Source: Sagittula sp. P11 (GTDB lineage: Bacteria > Pseudomonadota > Alphaproteobacteria > Rhodobacterales > Rhodobacteraceae). From it: 64,000 nt of DNA. Position numbers and translations under genes: made by a program. The notes below the pieces were generated by a model that did not search any database, was not told where the DNA came from, and was given only the letters and a program-made list of their open reading frames with translations. Location of the stretch: the NCBI RefSeq assembly GCF_002814095.1, contig NZ_CP021913.1, positions 4,098,501 through 4,162,500 of the forward strand, read 5' to 3'. Numbering within the stretch: position 1 is the first letter of the stretch; every line of letters begins with the position of its first letter. Below are positions 1 to 9,049 of this stretch, piece after piece.

Positions 1-2
1 CG

Positions 3-827
3 GTCGTGCTGGTGGAGGAGGTCTTCTACCCCGGTTTCCGCCGCGCGGCGCAGCTGGCACGGGCGGAAATTGTGCCGGTGCCGATGGATGCGCACGGATT
101 GATCCCCGCTGCGCTCGATGAATTGTGCCAGAAACATGAGGCGCAGGTGCTTTGTACCAGTGCCGAGGTGCACAATCCCACCGGATTGTTCACTCCGCCC
201 GAGCGCAGGGACGAGATCGCGAAGGTCGCCGCCCGGCACGGGCTGAACGTGCTGGAGGACGACTGCTACCGTCTGGGACCGTCGCGGGCGCCAACCTACC
301 GCGTGCTGCTGCCGGATCTCGGCTGGTACGTGAACTCCCTGTCGAAGACGCTGGCGCCCAGTCTCAGGATCGGTTTCGTGGTGGCCCCGGCGGCGCAGGC
401 GCGCCGCTTGCGGCAGACGGCGGAACACGGCTTCTTCGGGCTGTCTGAACCGCTGGCCATGCTGGTGGAGGACCTGCTCCAGCGGGAGGAAACCTACGAG
501 GTCACGACCCGCGCCCGGGAGGAGATTGCCCGTTACGTGCGTGCCGCGGTCAACATCCTCGGGCGATACGATCTGACTTGGAACGAACAGGTGCCGTTCC
601 TCTGGCTGAGATTGCCGCAGGGCTGGCGCGCGGGATCCTTCGCGCAGGCGGCCGAGGCGCAGGGCGTGCGCATCCGCGCCGCAGAGGAGTTCGTGACCCG
701 CGACGGACGGGTGCCCCACGCGGTGCGGATCGGTGTGAACGCGCAGCTGTCGCTGAAGACCTTTGAAACGGCAATCGCGCGGCTGCGGGACATGCTGGAC
801 AACCCGCCGGAACGGATGACGGTATGA
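3..827 (+). CDS. PLP-dependent aminotransferase, C-terminal part (5' end outside window)
   Basis: Fold-type I aminotransferase, probably of the class I/II or MocR type. The open frame runs in from before the window, so the N-terminus, including any GntR-type DNA-binding domain, cannot be seen. Visible landmarks, counted from the first readable codon: HNPTG at about 57-61 (the Asn and Pro that contact the cofactor), EDDCY at 85-89 (Asp to the pyridine nitrogen), SLSK at 112-115 (Lys115 forms the Schiff base) and Arg122 in SLRIGF. These fix the fold and show the active site is intact. The substrate cannot be deduced. The stop overlaps the start of the next gene by 4 bases (ATGA), which suggests translational coupling. 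Whether it is a plain aminotransferase or a MocR regulator depends on the missing part. Confidence 0.85.
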   Translation, partial: VVLVEEVFYPGFRRAAQLARAEIVPVPMDAHGLIPAALDELCQKHEAQVLCTSAEVHNPTGLFTPPERRDEIAKVAARHGLNVLEDDCYRLGPSRAPTYRVLLPDLGWYVNSLSKTLAPSLRIGFVVAPAAQARRLRQTAEHGFFGLSEPLAMLVEDLLQREETYEVTTRAREEIARYVRAAVNILGRYDLTWNEQVPFLWLRLPQGWRAGSFAQAAEAQGVRIRAAEEFVTRDGRVPHAVRIGVNAQLSLKTFETAIARLRDMLDNPPERMTV

Positions 828-1357
828 CTTGGGCCAGGGAACTGCCGGCCCGCATGCTGGGTGCGACGCTTGACCTGCGCCCGCTGGTCGAGGCCGATCG
901 CGAACCGTTGTTCCAGGCGGCCTCCGATCCGGGGATCTGGGCGGGTCATCCAACCAGCAACCGGCATGAGCGCGCGGCCTTCACCACATACTTCGACCAT
1001 CTGCTGACCTCTGGCGGCTCCGTCACCGTACGCAGGCGCGACGGCGGGCAGGTCATCGGCTGTTCACGTTTCTACGAACCGCCGGAAACACCCGGAGGGA
1101 TCGCCATCGGATCGACCTTCCTTGTTCGCGAGGCATGGGGTGGGGCGGTGAACCGCGAACTGAAGGCGCTGATGCTCGGATGGGCCTTTGAAAGGCACGA
1201 CCACGTGTGGCTGCATATCGACCCGGAAAACCTGCGATCCCAGCGCGCGACGGCCAAACTGGGCGCGCGTCTTGTGACCACGGCAGAGCTTGTGATGGCG
1301 GGCAGGCGGGGTCATCGGCAATGCTGGCGGCTCGATCGGGACGATTTTGTGGGGTAA
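824..1357 (+). CDS. GNAT family N-acetyltransferase (RimJ/RimL-like)
   Basis: A 177-residue protein with the layout of RimJ/RimL-type acetyltransferases. It has an N-terminal LRPL strand, a central strand GQVIGCSRFYE, and a C-terminal HIDPENLRSQRATAKLGAR segment, the usual helix after the acetyl-CoA-binding part (ENxRSxxxxxKLG). Such enzymes move acetyl from acetyl-CoA to an amine, often a protein N-terminus or small molecule; the acceptor here is unknown. The start codon lies inside the stop of the preceding aminotransferase, so the two are probably translated together. An A+T-rich stretch and the rplM promoter follow its stop. Confidence 0.85.
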   Translation: MTWARELPARMLGATLDLRPLVEADREPLFQAASDPGIWAGHPTSNRHERAAFTTYFDHLLTSGGSVTVRRRDGGQVIGCSRFYEPPETPGGIAIGSTFLVREAWGGAVNRELKALMLGWAFERHDHVWLHIDPENLRSQRATAKLGARLVTTAELVMAGRRGHRQCWRLDRDDFVG

Positions 1358-1414
1358 AATGATACCATAATTTCAAGTCATTGATTTTGCTTCTTAAATT
1401 TGGATAAAGCGCGC

Positions 1415-1443
1415 TTGACGCGACCTGGGGGCGGCTTTATGAA
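1415..1443 (+). promoter_or_regulatory. Candidate sigma-70-type promoter of rplM-rpsI
   Basis: TTGACG at 1415-1420, a 17-base spacer, then TATGAA at 1438-1443, in the only A+T-rich gap before rplM. Spacing and hexamers fit a housekeeping promoter and would leave a leader of about 55 bases. Read by eye only. Confidence 0.5.
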
Positions 1444-1459
1444 CCGTCCATCGAATTTC

Positions 1460-1481
1460 GGGCCGGGGGTGACCTCGGCCC
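1460..1481 (+). promoter_or_regulatory. Leader hairpin upstream of rplM
   Basis: GGGCCG at 1460-1465 pairs with CGGCCC at 1476-1481, 26 bases before the rplM start and inside the predicted leader. Ribosomal protein operons are often feedback-regulated through leader structures, but I do not recognise a described L13 leader, so a regulatory role is only a suggestion. Confidence 0.3.
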
Positions 1482-1506
1482 TTCTCTATCGAAACGGACG
1501 ACACAC

Positions 1507-1965
1507 ATGAAAACCTTCTCTGCAACTCCGGCAGACATCGACAAGAAGTGGATCGTGATCGACGCCGAAGGCATCGTTCTCGGCCGCCTCGCTGCGATCG
1601 TCGCCACACGGCTGCGCGGCAAGCACAAGCCGTCCTTCACCCCCCACATGGACATGGGTGACAACGTCATCATCGTGAACGCCGACAAGGTCCAGCTGAC
1701 CGGCAAGAAGCGCGAAGAGAACTTCTACTGGCACACCGGCCACCCGGGCGGCATCAAGTCCCGCACGAAGGCGCAGATCCTCGAGGGAGCACACCCCGAG
1801 CGCGTGGTGCTCCAGGCCGTCAAGCGCATGCTTCCGGGCAACCGCCTGTCGCGCCAGCTGCTGACCAACCTGCGCATCTACGCAGGCGCGGAGCACCCGC
1901 ACGATGCCCAGAACCCCGAAGTTCTGGACGTCAAGACCAAGAACTCCAAGAACACCCGGGTGTAA
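1507..1965 (+). CDS. rplM: 50S ribosomal protein L13
   Basis: Ribosomal protein L13 (uL13), an early-assembly protein of the large subunit. The 152-residue length fits alphaproteobacterial L13 (about 142-155). Diagnostic segments are [16 protein letters not shown] near residue 15, [20 protein letters not shown] near 40-60 and [15 protein letters not shown] near 98-112. It starts at ATG 1507, just after an A-rich leader. The stop lies two bases before the rpsI start, the standard L13-S9 operon found in almost all bacteria. No anomalies seen. Confidence 0.97.
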   Translation: MKTFSATPADIDKKWIVIDAEGIVLGRLAAIVATRLRGKHKPSFTPHMDMGDNVIIVNADKVQLTGKKREENFYWHTGHPGGIKSRTKAQILEGAHPERVVLQAVKRMLPGNRLSRQLLTNLRIYAGAEHPHDAQNPEVLDVKTKNSKNTRV

Positions 1966-1967
1966 TC

Positions 1968-2462
1968 ATGGCTGAACAGATCAACTCTCTTGATGACCTC
2001 GCCAAGGCCGTGACCGACGATATCGGTGCAGTCCAGGGCGTCGAAGAAGCCCCGCGTGAGCCGGTTCGCGACGAACTCGGCCGCTCCTATGCCACCGGCA
2101 AGCGGAAGGACGCCGTCGCACGCGTCTGGATCAAGCCGGGCTCCGGCAAGGTCGTGGTGAACGGCAAGGACCAGGACAAGTACTTTGCGCGTCCGGTTCT
2201 CCAGCTCATCCTGCGCCAGCCGTTCCAGGTTGCCGGCGTCGAAGGCGAATTCGACGTGATGGCGACCGTGAAGGGGGGCGGCCTGACCGGTCAGGCCGGT
2301 GCGGTCAAGCACGGCATCTCCAAGGCTCTGCAGCTTTACAACCCGGAACTGCGTTCCGCGCTGAAGGCCGCCGGCTTCCTGACCCGCGACAGCCGCGTCG
2401 TGGAACGGAAGAAGTTCGGCAAGCGCAAGGCGCGCCGCTCGTTCCAGTTCTCGAAGCGCTAA
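1968..2462 (+). CDS. rpsI: 30S ribosomal protein S9
   Basis: Ribosomal protein S9 (uS9). Its basic C-terminal tail reaches towards the P-site tRNA on the small subunit; the tail is visible here as [17 protein letters not shown]. The conserved core begins at [18 protein letters not shown], about residue 44, and contains [15 protein letters not shown]. At 164 residues it is about 34 longer than the E. coli protein because of an acidic N-terminal extension (residues 1-38), as is usual in alphaproteobacteria. It begins two bases after rplM stops and is followed 40 bases later by a strong intrinsic terminator, so rplM-rpsI forms a closed two-gene operon. Confidence 0.97.
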   Translation: MAEQINSLDDLAKAVTDDIGAVQGVEEAPREPVRDELGRSYATGKRKDAVARVWIKPGSGKVVVNGKDQDKYFARPVLQLILRQPFQVAGVEGEFDVMATVKGGGLTGQAGAVKHGISKALQLYNPELRSALKAAGFLTRDSRVVERKKFGKRKARRSFQFSKR

Positions 2463-2501
2463 GCTTTTTCCGGGTGCGTCGCGCACCCTGCGGACAATGC
2501 G

Positions 2502-2530
2502 AAGGGCGGCCCAATGGGTCGCCCTTTTTG
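2502..2530 (+). terminator. Intrinsic terminator of rplM-rpsI
   Basis: AAGGGCG (2502-2508) pairs with CGCCCTT (2520-2526), extended by G-U and CCC/GGG inner pairs around an AAT loop, and followed by a T-run. An ATG at 2514 falls inside this hairpin, which is why the next gene was not started there. Confidence 0.9.
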
Positions 2531-2570
2531 CTGCTTTCCGCCTCGCGCAGGGTGCGGTAAGCCTCCGCGC

Positions 2571-3608
2571 ATGCTGAAGGTCACGCTAGAAGACGCCGGG
2601 GATCTCGCCCGCATCGTGCACGGAACGGTCGATCCGTCCCGGCTCACCATGTTTTCCACGATGAAGAACGAGATGACGTTCCTGCCCGCGTGGCTGGCGC
2701 ATCATCGGTCCATCGGGTTCGAGCAATTCCTGATCTGGGATGATGCCTCCGACGACGGGTCGTTCGACTACCTGTCGGGGCAGGACGATGTGGTGATCAT
2801 GCGGTCGGACCTGGGGTTCGGCGATGCCGTTCTGTACCGCGATCCGGACGGGGTAGAGAAGGCGGACCGCGCCGGCACCTATTTCAAGATCGCGCTGCCG
2901 CACCTGTTCTTCGACGGGGCCTATGTCGGCTATGTCGACGCGGACGAATTCCTGCTGTTGCCGCCGGGCGTGACCTCCATTGCAGAGGTCGTGGCGCGGC
3001 TCGAACGGGAAGGCGCACCGTCGGCCGTGGCATCGGTGGTTGAGTTCTTCCCGGCGTCCGTCTCCGGCCTGAGTGGGTCTGTTCCGCAAAGCCTCGACGG
3101 TCTGCTGAAAGCCTATCCGTATTTCGAGGCGGAGCAGTTGGTCGATCTGGTGCCAGGGGGGCAGCCAAAGCTGGTGGGAAAGGCCAAGACAACCCGTCTT
3201 TTCAACACTTTCTCTGTCGAGCCCAAAGTGGTTCGGAGCGGCTGGCAGAGGATCTGGATGTCGTCAAAGGCGAAAAAGGCACAACGGTTTCAGAAGTCGG
3301 CGCGGCACAAGACGCCCCTGGTGCGTCGCGACGCGCAGACCCGGCTGACCGGCTCGCATTACGCCAACCTGCCGCCGTCACCGGACGTTCTGTTGTGCGT
3401 CGCGCATTTCGTTTTCACCGCGCAATTCGCCGAAAAGATCGCCCGCGCGACCGAGTGGGGCGCACATGCGAACGGGGCCGCGAAGTACCGTTATTACGCG
3501 GAACTTCTGGACAAGATGGCCGGGGTGGAGAACGCGTTCCTGGGGGAGAATTCTGTCGCCTACGAGGGGCCGGAGCAGCTGGTCGCCGCGGGGCTCATGC
3601 GCTGGTGA
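2571..3608 (+). CDS. Glycosyltransferase family 2 protein (GT-A fold, GT92-like)
   Basis: Predicted nucleotide-sugar-dependent glycosyltransferase of 345 residues. MKNEMTFLPAWLAHH (31-45) is the typical opening of the family 2/GT92-like domain. WDDASDDGS (56-64) is the acidic nucleotide-binding loop, and YVDADEF (121-127) carries the DxD metal-binding motif. No signal peptide or membrane segment is evident, so it probably acts on the cytoplasmic side in assembly of a surface polysaccharide. An in-frame ATG at 2514 lies in the upstream terminator, so ATG 2571 is preferred; 2649 is also possible. Its last 14 bases overlap the 3' end of the convergent sulfotransferase gene, which suggests both act on one glycan. 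Confidence 0.8.
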   Translation: MLKVTLEDAGDLARIVHGTVDPSRLTMFSTMKNEMTFLPAWLAHHRSIGFEQFLIWDDASDDGSFDYLSGQDDVVIMRSDLGFGDAVLYRDPDGVEKADRAGTYFKIALPHLFFDGAYVGYVDADEFLLLPPGVTSIAEVVARLEREGAPSAVASVVEFFPASVSGLSGSVPQSLDGLLKAYPYFEAEQLVDLVPGGQPKLVGKAKTTRLFNTFSVEPKVVRSGWQRIWMSSKAKKAQRFQKSARHKTPLVRRDAQTRLTGSHYANLPPSPDVLLCVAHFVFTAQFAEKIARATEWGAHANGAAKYRYYAELLDKMAGVENAFLGENSVAYEGPEQLVAAGLMRW

Positions 3609-4452
3609 GCGCGTATTTCGCAGAAGCCCACAGCGACGCGATCTGCGGGAAGCGGAGGGCGACGGCCTCGTAGACAGGGCGATAATGGGTGGCGATCTCG
3701 GCCACGATGTCCTCGGACAGGCCGCTGCCCTTGGCCCGTGCATTGACTGCCTGTCCTCCCGCGTCCGCATCCACGGGCACCTCGGCGAATTGGGCCAAGG
3801 CGGCGATTCCCTTTGGCGTGAACAACTCCTCGAACAGGCAAAGATGGCTGTCCTGCGGTGCGAACACCTGCGCGATTGCGGTCATCGTCCGGTCGTAGCG
3901 TGTGCGTGCCTCCGCCTCTGCGCCAGCGTAGAAGGCGCGCAGCGGTTCGGTGTTGTCCTCGGAGGACGGCAGGCGATCCTTGGCCATTTCCATTCGCATG
4001 TGCGACCGGATGCGGTCCACCGGATCGCGCATCGAGAACAGTACCTTGACCGCAATTCCACGCTGTTCGAATCCCTGCTTGATCCTTGCGAGCGTCTCGG
4101 GCGGGAGGGCGGCGTAGGACGGGCTGATGTCGCCGGTCCGCACAATGCCTTGGCGATCCAGAAGCCCGGCAAAGTAGTCGAGATAAGCCTCGGGGTCCGA
4201 TTGCAGTCGCCAGCGCAGGTGCTGCGCGGGCTCTGAAGCTCCGACACTCGTCTTGGCCTTGGCCCTCAGCCGCTCAACGGTGGAAGGGGGCGCAACCTTG
4301 TACCGGGCAAACACGCCGCCGAGGGTATGCTCCCAAACCTGATACTCCCCCAAACGCCCGAAATCCGACCCGGATTGCCGCGCCAGATACGCTTGTATCC
4401 AGGTTGAGCCGCATTTCTGGCCGCCGAGGCCGAGGTAGAAGGTGGGGGTCAT
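3595..4452 (-). CDS. Sulfotransferase family protein
   Basis: A 285-residue PAPS-dependent sulfotransferase. The 5'-phosphosulfate loop is GGQKCGSTWI (residues 10-19), and the 3'-phosphate-binding segment is SMRDPVDRIRS (140-150), with GDISPSYA between them at 107-114. These are the hallmarks of the family that transfers sulfate from 3'-phosphoadenylyl sulfate to sugar or other hydroxyl groups. No signal peptide is present. It is the last of three minus-strand genes (PPK2, TetR regulator, sulfotransferase) and converges on the glycosyltransferase with a 14-base overlap. A sulfated capsule or exopolysaccharide is a reasonable inference; the acceptor is unknown. Confidence 0.85.
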   Translation of the reverse strand: MTPTFYLGLGGQKCGSTWIQAYLARQSGSDFGRLGEYQVWEHTLGGVFARYKVAPPSTVERLRAKAKTSVGASEPAQHLRWRLQSDPEAYLDYFAGLLDRQGIVRTGDISPSYAALPPETLARIKQGFEQRGIAVKVLFSMRDPVDRIRSHMRMEMAKDRLPSSEDNTEPLRAFYAGAEAEARTRYDRTMTAIAQVFAPQDSHLCLFEELFTPKGIAALAQFAEVPVDADAGGQAVNARAKGSGLSEDIVAEIATHYRPVYEAVALRFPQIASLWASAKYALTSA

Positions 4453-4509
4453 GGCGTCGTCCGGCTTGGTCAGTTGGCTTGGGCGGTTCGGTTCGAAACG
4501 GGTTTCGGT

Positions 4510-5127
4510 TCAGTTGTCGGGCGGGAGGAGGCCAAGGCCACGGAGATACACGCCGATGCCGCTTTCCAGCAGGTCTTCGGGCGGAAAGGGTGACTGTGTG
4601 CCCGGCGAATTCCGGGCGAACAGTTCCACCACGCCATGGGACAAGGCCCAGATATGGGCAGAGAACATCTGCGGCGGCGGCCGCTTCTCCGGCGGGATAT
4701 GTTGCGACAACTCGTCGGCGGCACGTTCCAGCACTCCGCGGGCGCGGGCAGAGACCTGCGCCAGTTCCGGCGAGTGGTTCACCGAGATGCCGCTTTCGAA
4801 CATGGCGATGTAGTGGCCGGGGTAGCGCCGGGCGAAGGCGAGGTAGGCGCGGCCCGTCGCCTCGAACGCTGCCAGCGCCGAGGGCTGCCCCTTGTCGTAG
4901 GCGTATTGCATGACGTCGGCGAAGATCTCGTACCCCTGGCGCGCGGCTTCGGCGATCAGGTCTTCGCGGCCCGCGAAATGGCGGTAGACCGCCGCGGGCG
5001 TGACGCCCGCCTGCTTGGCGGCCTCGGACAAGGTGAAGCCCGTGGGGCCCTTTTCCTCGATCAGTTGCAGGGCCGCTTCGACCAGCGCCTGCCGCAGGTT
5101 GCCGTGATGGTAGCCGCGTTTGCCCAT
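4510..5127 (-). CDS. TetR/AcrR family transcriptional regulator
   Basis: A one-component repressor-type regulator of 205 residues. The N-terminal helix-turn-helix is clear: AAKQAGVTPAAVYRHF, about residues 36-51, preceded by LIEEKGPTGFTLSE. The C-terminal ligand domain (AYLAFARRYPGHYIAMFE, then HIWALSHGVVELFA) resembles the WHG-type C-terminal domain found in many TetR proteins. It lies 60 bases downstream of PPK2 and 57 bases upstream of the sulfotransferase on the same strand, so it may control that cluster, itself, or both. The inducer is unknown and no operator was identified. Confidence 0.88.
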   Translation of the reverse strand: MGKRGYHHGNLRQALVEAALQLIEEKGPTGFTLSEAAKQAGVTPAAVYRHFAGREDLIAEAARQGYEIFADVMQYAYDKGQPSALAAFEATGRAYLAFARRYPGHYIAMFESGISVNHSPELAQVSARARGVLERAADELSQHIPPEKRPPPQMFSAHIWALSHGVVELFARNSPGTQSPFPPEDLLESGIGVYLRGLGLLPPDN

Positions 5128-5187
5128 GTTCGGGGGACACCTCCGTTTCTCAGGGACTTAGCCTGCGCGCCGGGGCAGGGAAAGGGC

Positions 5188-6063
5188 TCAGGCGTCCCAG
5201 ATGTCCGGTCCGCCGCAAATCGCCGGGTCAGGATGGCCAAGTGCCTGCTGGTCCTTGCGGGAATAGTCGAGATGCGTCAGCACGTGCCGGATCGCGGACA
5301 GTCGCGCGCGTTTCTTGTCGTCCGACCGGATGATCGTCCAAGGCGCGGCGGCGGTGTGCGAGCGGTGCAGCGTCTCCTGGATCGCGGCGGAATAGGCCTC
5401 CCAGCGGCTCAGCCCCTCGACGTCGATCCAGCTCAGTTTCCACTGTTTCAGCGGATCGGATTCGCGTTTCAGGAACCGGCGGAGCTGTTCGGCCCGGCCC
5501 ACGTTGAGCCAGAGCTTGAAGAGGTGGATGCCCTCGTCGACCAGCATCTTTTCGAAGTCCGGGACCTGAGAGAAGAAGTGCTCCCTTTGCTGTGCCGTGC
5601 AGAAACCGAAGACATGTTCCACGACGCCGCGGTTGTACCAAGAGCGGTCGAAGAACACGATCTCGCCGGCAGCGGGAAGGTGATCCACGTAGCGCTGGAA
5701 ATACCATTGCGTCGCCTCCCGGTCGGTCGGCTTGGGAAGCGCCACGACACGGGCACCGCGCGGGTTCAGGTTCATGCGGAAGCGGGCGATGGTGCCACCC
5801 TTGCCGGCCGCGTCGCGGCCCTCGAAGACCATGGCGATCCGGTGGCCTTCCTGCTTGGCCCACGCCTGCATCTTGACCAGTTCGATCTGCAGCGCCTCGA
5901 GCTCTTTGTCGTAGTCCTTGCCGGACATCTGTTCGGTGTAAGGATAGCCCGCGTCGAGAATGTCGTTCTTGTCGGCGGAGGCGATGGCCGCCCGCACGTC
6001 CTTTGGTGCATCGTTTTCGGCGTATCGTGTGATGGCACCGTCGAAAGGCAGGTCTTGGGGCAT
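5188..6063 (-). CDS. ppk2: Polyphosphate kinase 2
   Basis: PPK2 transfers phosphate between inorganic polyphosphate and nucleotides (typically GDP or ADP to the triphosphate). The Walker A segment [10 protein letters not shown] is at residues 81-90 and the Walker B/lid region FFDRSWYNR at 137-145. The length of 291 residues fits single-domain PPK2. The family motif [16 protein letters not shown] is complete, so the enzyme should be active. Several in-frame upstream codons would extend it, but MPQDLPF at 6063 gives the family-like N-terminus. It is divergent from the L,D-transpeptidase gene and leads the minus-strand set with the TetR regulator. Confidence 0.92.
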   Translation of the reverse strand: MPQDLPFDGAITRYAENDAPKDVRAAIASADKNDILDAGYPYTEQMSGKDYDKELEALQIELVKMQAWAKQEGHRIAMVFEGRDAAGKGGTIARFRMNLNPRGARVVALPKPTDREATQWYFQRYVDHLPAAGEIVFFDRSWYNRGVVEHVFGFCTAQQREHFFSQVPDFEKMLVDEGIHLFKLWLNVGRAEQLRRFLKRESDPLKQWKLSWIDVEGLSRWEAYSAAIQETLHRSHTAAAPWTIIRSDDKKRARLSAIRHVLTHLDYSRKDQQALGHPDPAICGGPDIWDA

Positions 6064-6190
6064 GATTTCCGTCCGTTTGATTGTCGTGAGTATGGCTTTG
6101 TGTGCCGTTGATGGCAAACCGCTGCCGAGCGGCGGAACAATCGAGCCGGACGAACCGTTTGCCTTTCGAAGAATACTGGAAAGGCATCTC

Positions 6191-7012
6191 ATGATATCGC
6201 AAGTCCCCAAACCGGTCGCCGGGCTGGTTCTTCTCGCGCTTGTGGCAGCCTGTGCGCGTCCGCTTCCCCCGGTCTCGGACGTGTCCGAGGCGCAACCGCA
6301 AGCGGTGCCCAACGTGGCCATGACCGAAAACGGCTACCTGGCGGAGGTGGAGGTGCTGCCTCCCGAGCCGCCGCGCAAGCGTCCGCTGCAGCCCGAGACG
6401 CGGTCCATGTACATGTCGACCCAAGACAACGGCATGACCATTCCCGCGGTGCCGGAGAAATACCTCAGCGAGGAAAAGAAGCGCCAGCTGGTGGATTACT
6501 ACGCGCCGTATCCGGCCGGCACGATCATCGTCGATCCGGGCGCCACGAAGCTGTATCACCTGCAGGGCAACGATCAGGCCATGCAGTACACCGTGGCGGT
6601 CGGTGCCGCGGGACGCGCGTTCAATGGCGAGGCGAAGGTGGCCTACCAGCGCGACTGGCCGCGGTGGACCCCGACGCAGAACATGATCAAGCGCGAACCC
6701 GAGGTCTACAACCAGTTCAAGGACGGCATGGAAGGCGGGCTGGACAATCCGCTGGGCGCCCGGGCCCTGTACCTGTACCGGAACGGCAAGGACACGCTCT
6801 ACCGCATTCACGGCACGCGCAGCCCTGCCTCCATCGGGCATGCGGTATCATCGGGCTGTATCCGGCTGTTCAATCAGGACATCATCCACCTTGCGGATCA
6901 GGTGAAGAACGGCGCGCGGGTGATCGTGCTGAACGAGAGCGAGACGGGCAAGTACCTGCGCGCGCCGTCCGACGTGGTGCAACTGGCCGAGGATGTGCTC
7001 GACGCGGGCTGA
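6191..7012 (+). CDS. L,D-transpeptidase lipoprotein (YkuD domain)
   Basis: A 273-residue predicted lipoprotein. The N-terminus has a hydrophobic stretch ending in lipobox LVAAC with the lipidated Cys21, which places the enzyme on the periplasmic face of a membrane. The YkuD catalytic domain covers roughly residues 105-255. The signature [20 protein letters not shown] includes the catalytic Cys in SSGCIRL and its His partner. Such enzymes make 3-3 crosslinks in peptidoglycan or attach proteins to it. ATG 6191 is preceded by AAGG at a good distance; a longer frame upstream has no signal-like N-terminus. The stop lies two bases from the stop of the convergent hydrolase. Confidence 0.9.
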   Translation: MISQVPKPVAGLVLLALVAACARPLPPVSDVSEAQPQAVPNVAMTENGYLAEVEVLPPEPPRKRPLQPETRSMYMSTQDNGMTIPAVPEKYLSEEKKRQLVDYYAPYPAGTIIVDPGATKLYHLQGNDQAMQYTVAVGAAGRAFNGEAKVAYQRDWPRWTPTQNMIKREPEVYNQFKDGMEGGLDNPLGARALYLYRNGKDTLYRIHGTRSPASIGHAVSSGCIRLFNQDIIHLADQVKNGARVIVLNESETGKYLRAPSDVVQLAEDVLDAG

Positions 7013-7014
7013 GG

Positions 7015-7983
7015 TCAGTCGTCGCCGCGATCCCGGGCGCGCTCGTGGGCGCGCCGGATCGCCTCCACCACCGCGCCTTCGCGGACGTGGTGGGGCATGT
7101 GGCCGACGCCCTCCAGCACCGTCAGCCGGGCATGGGGCAGACGGTCCGCCAGCGGTTCGGAGTGGATGCCAAGCCCCACCGTGTCGTCCGCCGTGCCGTG
7201 CACCAGCTCCACCGGCATGACGGACAGCTTGTCATAGCGCGGCTCCAGCTCTGTGATCTGGTCGAGCAGACCCGCGCGGTGCAGCGCGTTGGCCTTCAGC
7301 GCCGTGCGCCGGATCGTCAGAGGCGCGCCGATGTGGCGGTCGTAGCCTGGCGGCATGTCCTGCGGATCGAAGACGGTTTCCACCACGCCCTGCACGTAGC
7401 TCGACGGGACCCAGGCCGCCTCGAACGGGATGGCGAGGGCGCCGAGGATCGGGTGCGAATTCACCTTGTAGAGCCGTGACATGCCGCCGTCCCATGGGTG
7501 GGACGGGCTGGCGGTCAACACGAGGGCCGAGACGGTTTCGGGGAATTCCACGGCCCAGGCCAGCGCGACGGAGCCGCCGTAGCTCTGGCCCATGAGGACG
7601 GGCTTTTCCAACCCCAGCGCCCGGGTGGCGGCAGAGAGCAGCGCGGCCTGTTCCACGATGGTTTCGCCGGCGTCGTGCAGCCGGTCGGTATACCCCATGC
7701 CGGGACGGTCGAAGGCGGTGACGCGGAAGTCCTGCGCCAGCCGGTCGACCAGCGAAAAGGTCATGTCGCGCAGGTTTCCGGACATACCGTGGATCAGGAC
7801 GACGTCCGGGCCTTCGCCCTTGGTCACGTAGTGGACGCGTGTCGTGCCGACCTCGACGAACTGGCCGGAGGGGGGGAAGGCGGCCTCTGCCGCGCGTTCG
7901 CGCAGACCGGCGCGCAGGTGGCTCAGCCCCCAGGCCGCGGCCCCGAACGCCAGAACGTATGCAGCCCACATCAGCGGTTTCAC
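7015..7983 (-). CDS. Membrane-anchored alpha/beta hydrolase
   Basis: A 322-residue alpha/beta-hydrolase-fold protein with an N-terminal membrane segment (about residues 4-20). The nucleophile elbow is GQSYGGS. The oxyanion region is VLIHGMSGNL, and FDRPGMGYT follows the next strand. The acid is in HGTADDTV and the His in GVGHMPH, so the triad is complete. The likely start is GTG 7983, just after a strong GGAGGA ribosome-binding site; the ATG at codon 5 is an alternative. It lies 19 bases downstream of metA on the same strand, so co-transcription is likely, but nothing shows a role in methionine synthesis. The substrate is unknown. Confidence 0.85.
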   Translation of the reverse strand: MKPLMWAAYVLAFGAAAWGLSHLRAGLRERAAEAAFPPSGQFVEVGTTRVHYVTKGEGPDVVLIHGMSGNLRDMTFSLVDRLAQDFRVTAFDRPGMGYTDRLHDAGETIVEQAALLSAATRALGLEKPVLMGQSYGGSVALAWAVEFPETVSALVLTASPSHPWDGGMSRLYKVNSHPILGALAIPFEAAWVPSSYVQGVVETVFDPQDMPPGYDRHIGAPLTIRRTALKANALHRAGLLDQITELEPRYDKLSVMPVELVHGTADDTVGLGIHSEPLADRLPHARLTVLEGVGHMPHHVREGAVVEAIRRAHERARDRGDD

Positions 7984-8002
7984 CTGTCCTCCGTCGTGTC
8001 GT

Positions 8003-8923
8003 TCATGACCCGATGGAGGATAGCTCGTAAGGTGTCGACTGGTAGATCTGGTTGATCCAGTTGCCGTAAAGAAGATGTGCGTGGCTGCGCCAGCGGTTCT
8101 GCGGCGTCAGCGCCGGATCGTCGCCCGGATAGTAATTCGCGGGCACGTTGATCGGTTTCCCGGCGGCGATGTCGCGGTCGTACTCTTCCTTCAGGGTGCC
8201 GGAATCGTATTCCAGGTGGTTGAAGATGTAGAGCGCGCGGTGCGCCGGGTCCTCGACGAGGCAGGGGCCGGTCGTCTCGCTGTCGATCAGGATCGGCAGG
8301 CCCGCGGCGGTGATCTCGGCGCGGTTCATCTCGGTCCAGCGGGAGACGGGGATGACCATGTCGTCAGAGAACCCGTTCAGGTAAGGCGAGGTCGGCGCGC
8401 GGTTGATGTGCCGCACGGCGCCGAAGGCCTTGGCGTCCAGCATGTGCTTGGGCACGCCATGGAAATGGTAGACCATCGCCATCCCGCCCCAGCACACGCC
8501 GAAGGTGGAATGCACATGGGTCTGCGTCCAGTCGAATACCTGCGTCAGTTCCTCCCAGTACGTGACCTCCTCGAAGGGCAGGTGCTCGATCGGGGCGCCG
8601 GTGATGATGAGACCGTCCAGCTTTTCGCCGGAGTCGGCCACCTCGGCGAAGGGGCGGTAGAAAGCCTCCATGTGCTCGGCGGCGGTGTTCTTGGTCTGGT
8701 GCTCGGTCATGCGGATCAGCTGGAAGTCGATCTGCAACGGCGTCGCCCCGATCAGGCGGGCGAACTGGTTCTCCGTCTGGATCTTCTTCGGCATCAGGTT
8801 CAGCAGCCCGATCCGCAGCGGCCGGATGTCCTGCCGCGCGGCCTGTTCCTCGGACATGACCATGACGCCCTCGCGCGTGAGCACGTCGAAGGCGGGAAGG
8901 TCCGAGGGCAGGCGGATGGGCAT
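8003..8923 (-). CDS. metA: Homoserine O-acyltransferase MetA, probably acetyl-CoA specific
   Basis: First committed step of methionine synthesis: activation of homoserine by acylation. The 306-residue protein is collinear with E. coli MetA with a two-residue shift. The catalytic Cys is at about 144 in [10 protein letters not shown]. The segment [16 protein letters not shown] carries Glu113, at the position where E. coli has Gly111. In characterised MetA proteins Glu here goes with acetyl-CoA and Gly with succinyl-CoA, so the product is inferred to be O-acetylhomoserine. ATG 8923 has AGGAAA eight bases upstream. I looked for a SAM-II-type leader and did not find one. The gene is divergent from a secreted protein gene. 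Confidence 0.93.
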   Translation of the reverse strand: MPIRLPSDLPAFDVLTREGVMVMSEEQAARQDIRPLRIGLLNLMPKKIQTENQFARLIGATPLQIDFQLIRMTEHQTKNTAAEHMEAFYRPFAEVADSGEKLDGLIITGAPIEHLPFEEVTYWEELTQVFDWTQTHVHSTFGVCWGGMAMVYHFHGVPKHMLDAKAFGAVRHINRAPTSPYLNGFSDDMVIPVSRWTEMNRAEITAAGLPILIDSETTGPCLVEDPAHRALYIFNHLEYDSGTLKEEYDRDIAAGKPINVPANYYPGDDPALTPQNRWRSHAHLLYGNWINQIYQSTPYELSSIGS

Positions 8924-9049
8924 GGGTCTGTTTCCTGAGGGTGATTGCGAGGGGCAGACATAGGCCAAGCCTTGCCGCCGAACAAGGGTTGCGCCGACTC
9001 GGGGGCTGTGGCCGTAATTCTCAGGACCATTTTTCTGGAGGGCATTTGA

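Noticed and set aside
2514-2570. Start of the glycosyltransferase at ATG 2514
   Set aside because: This ATG lies in the loop region of the rpsI terminator; ATG 2571 is more plausible.
8924-9049. SAM-II riboswitch in front of metA
   Set aside because: Expected for some alphaproteobacterial metA genes, but neither the conserved pseudoknot sequences nor the ribosome-binding-site overlap could be found. Only a weak CCTTG/CAAGG hairpin is present.
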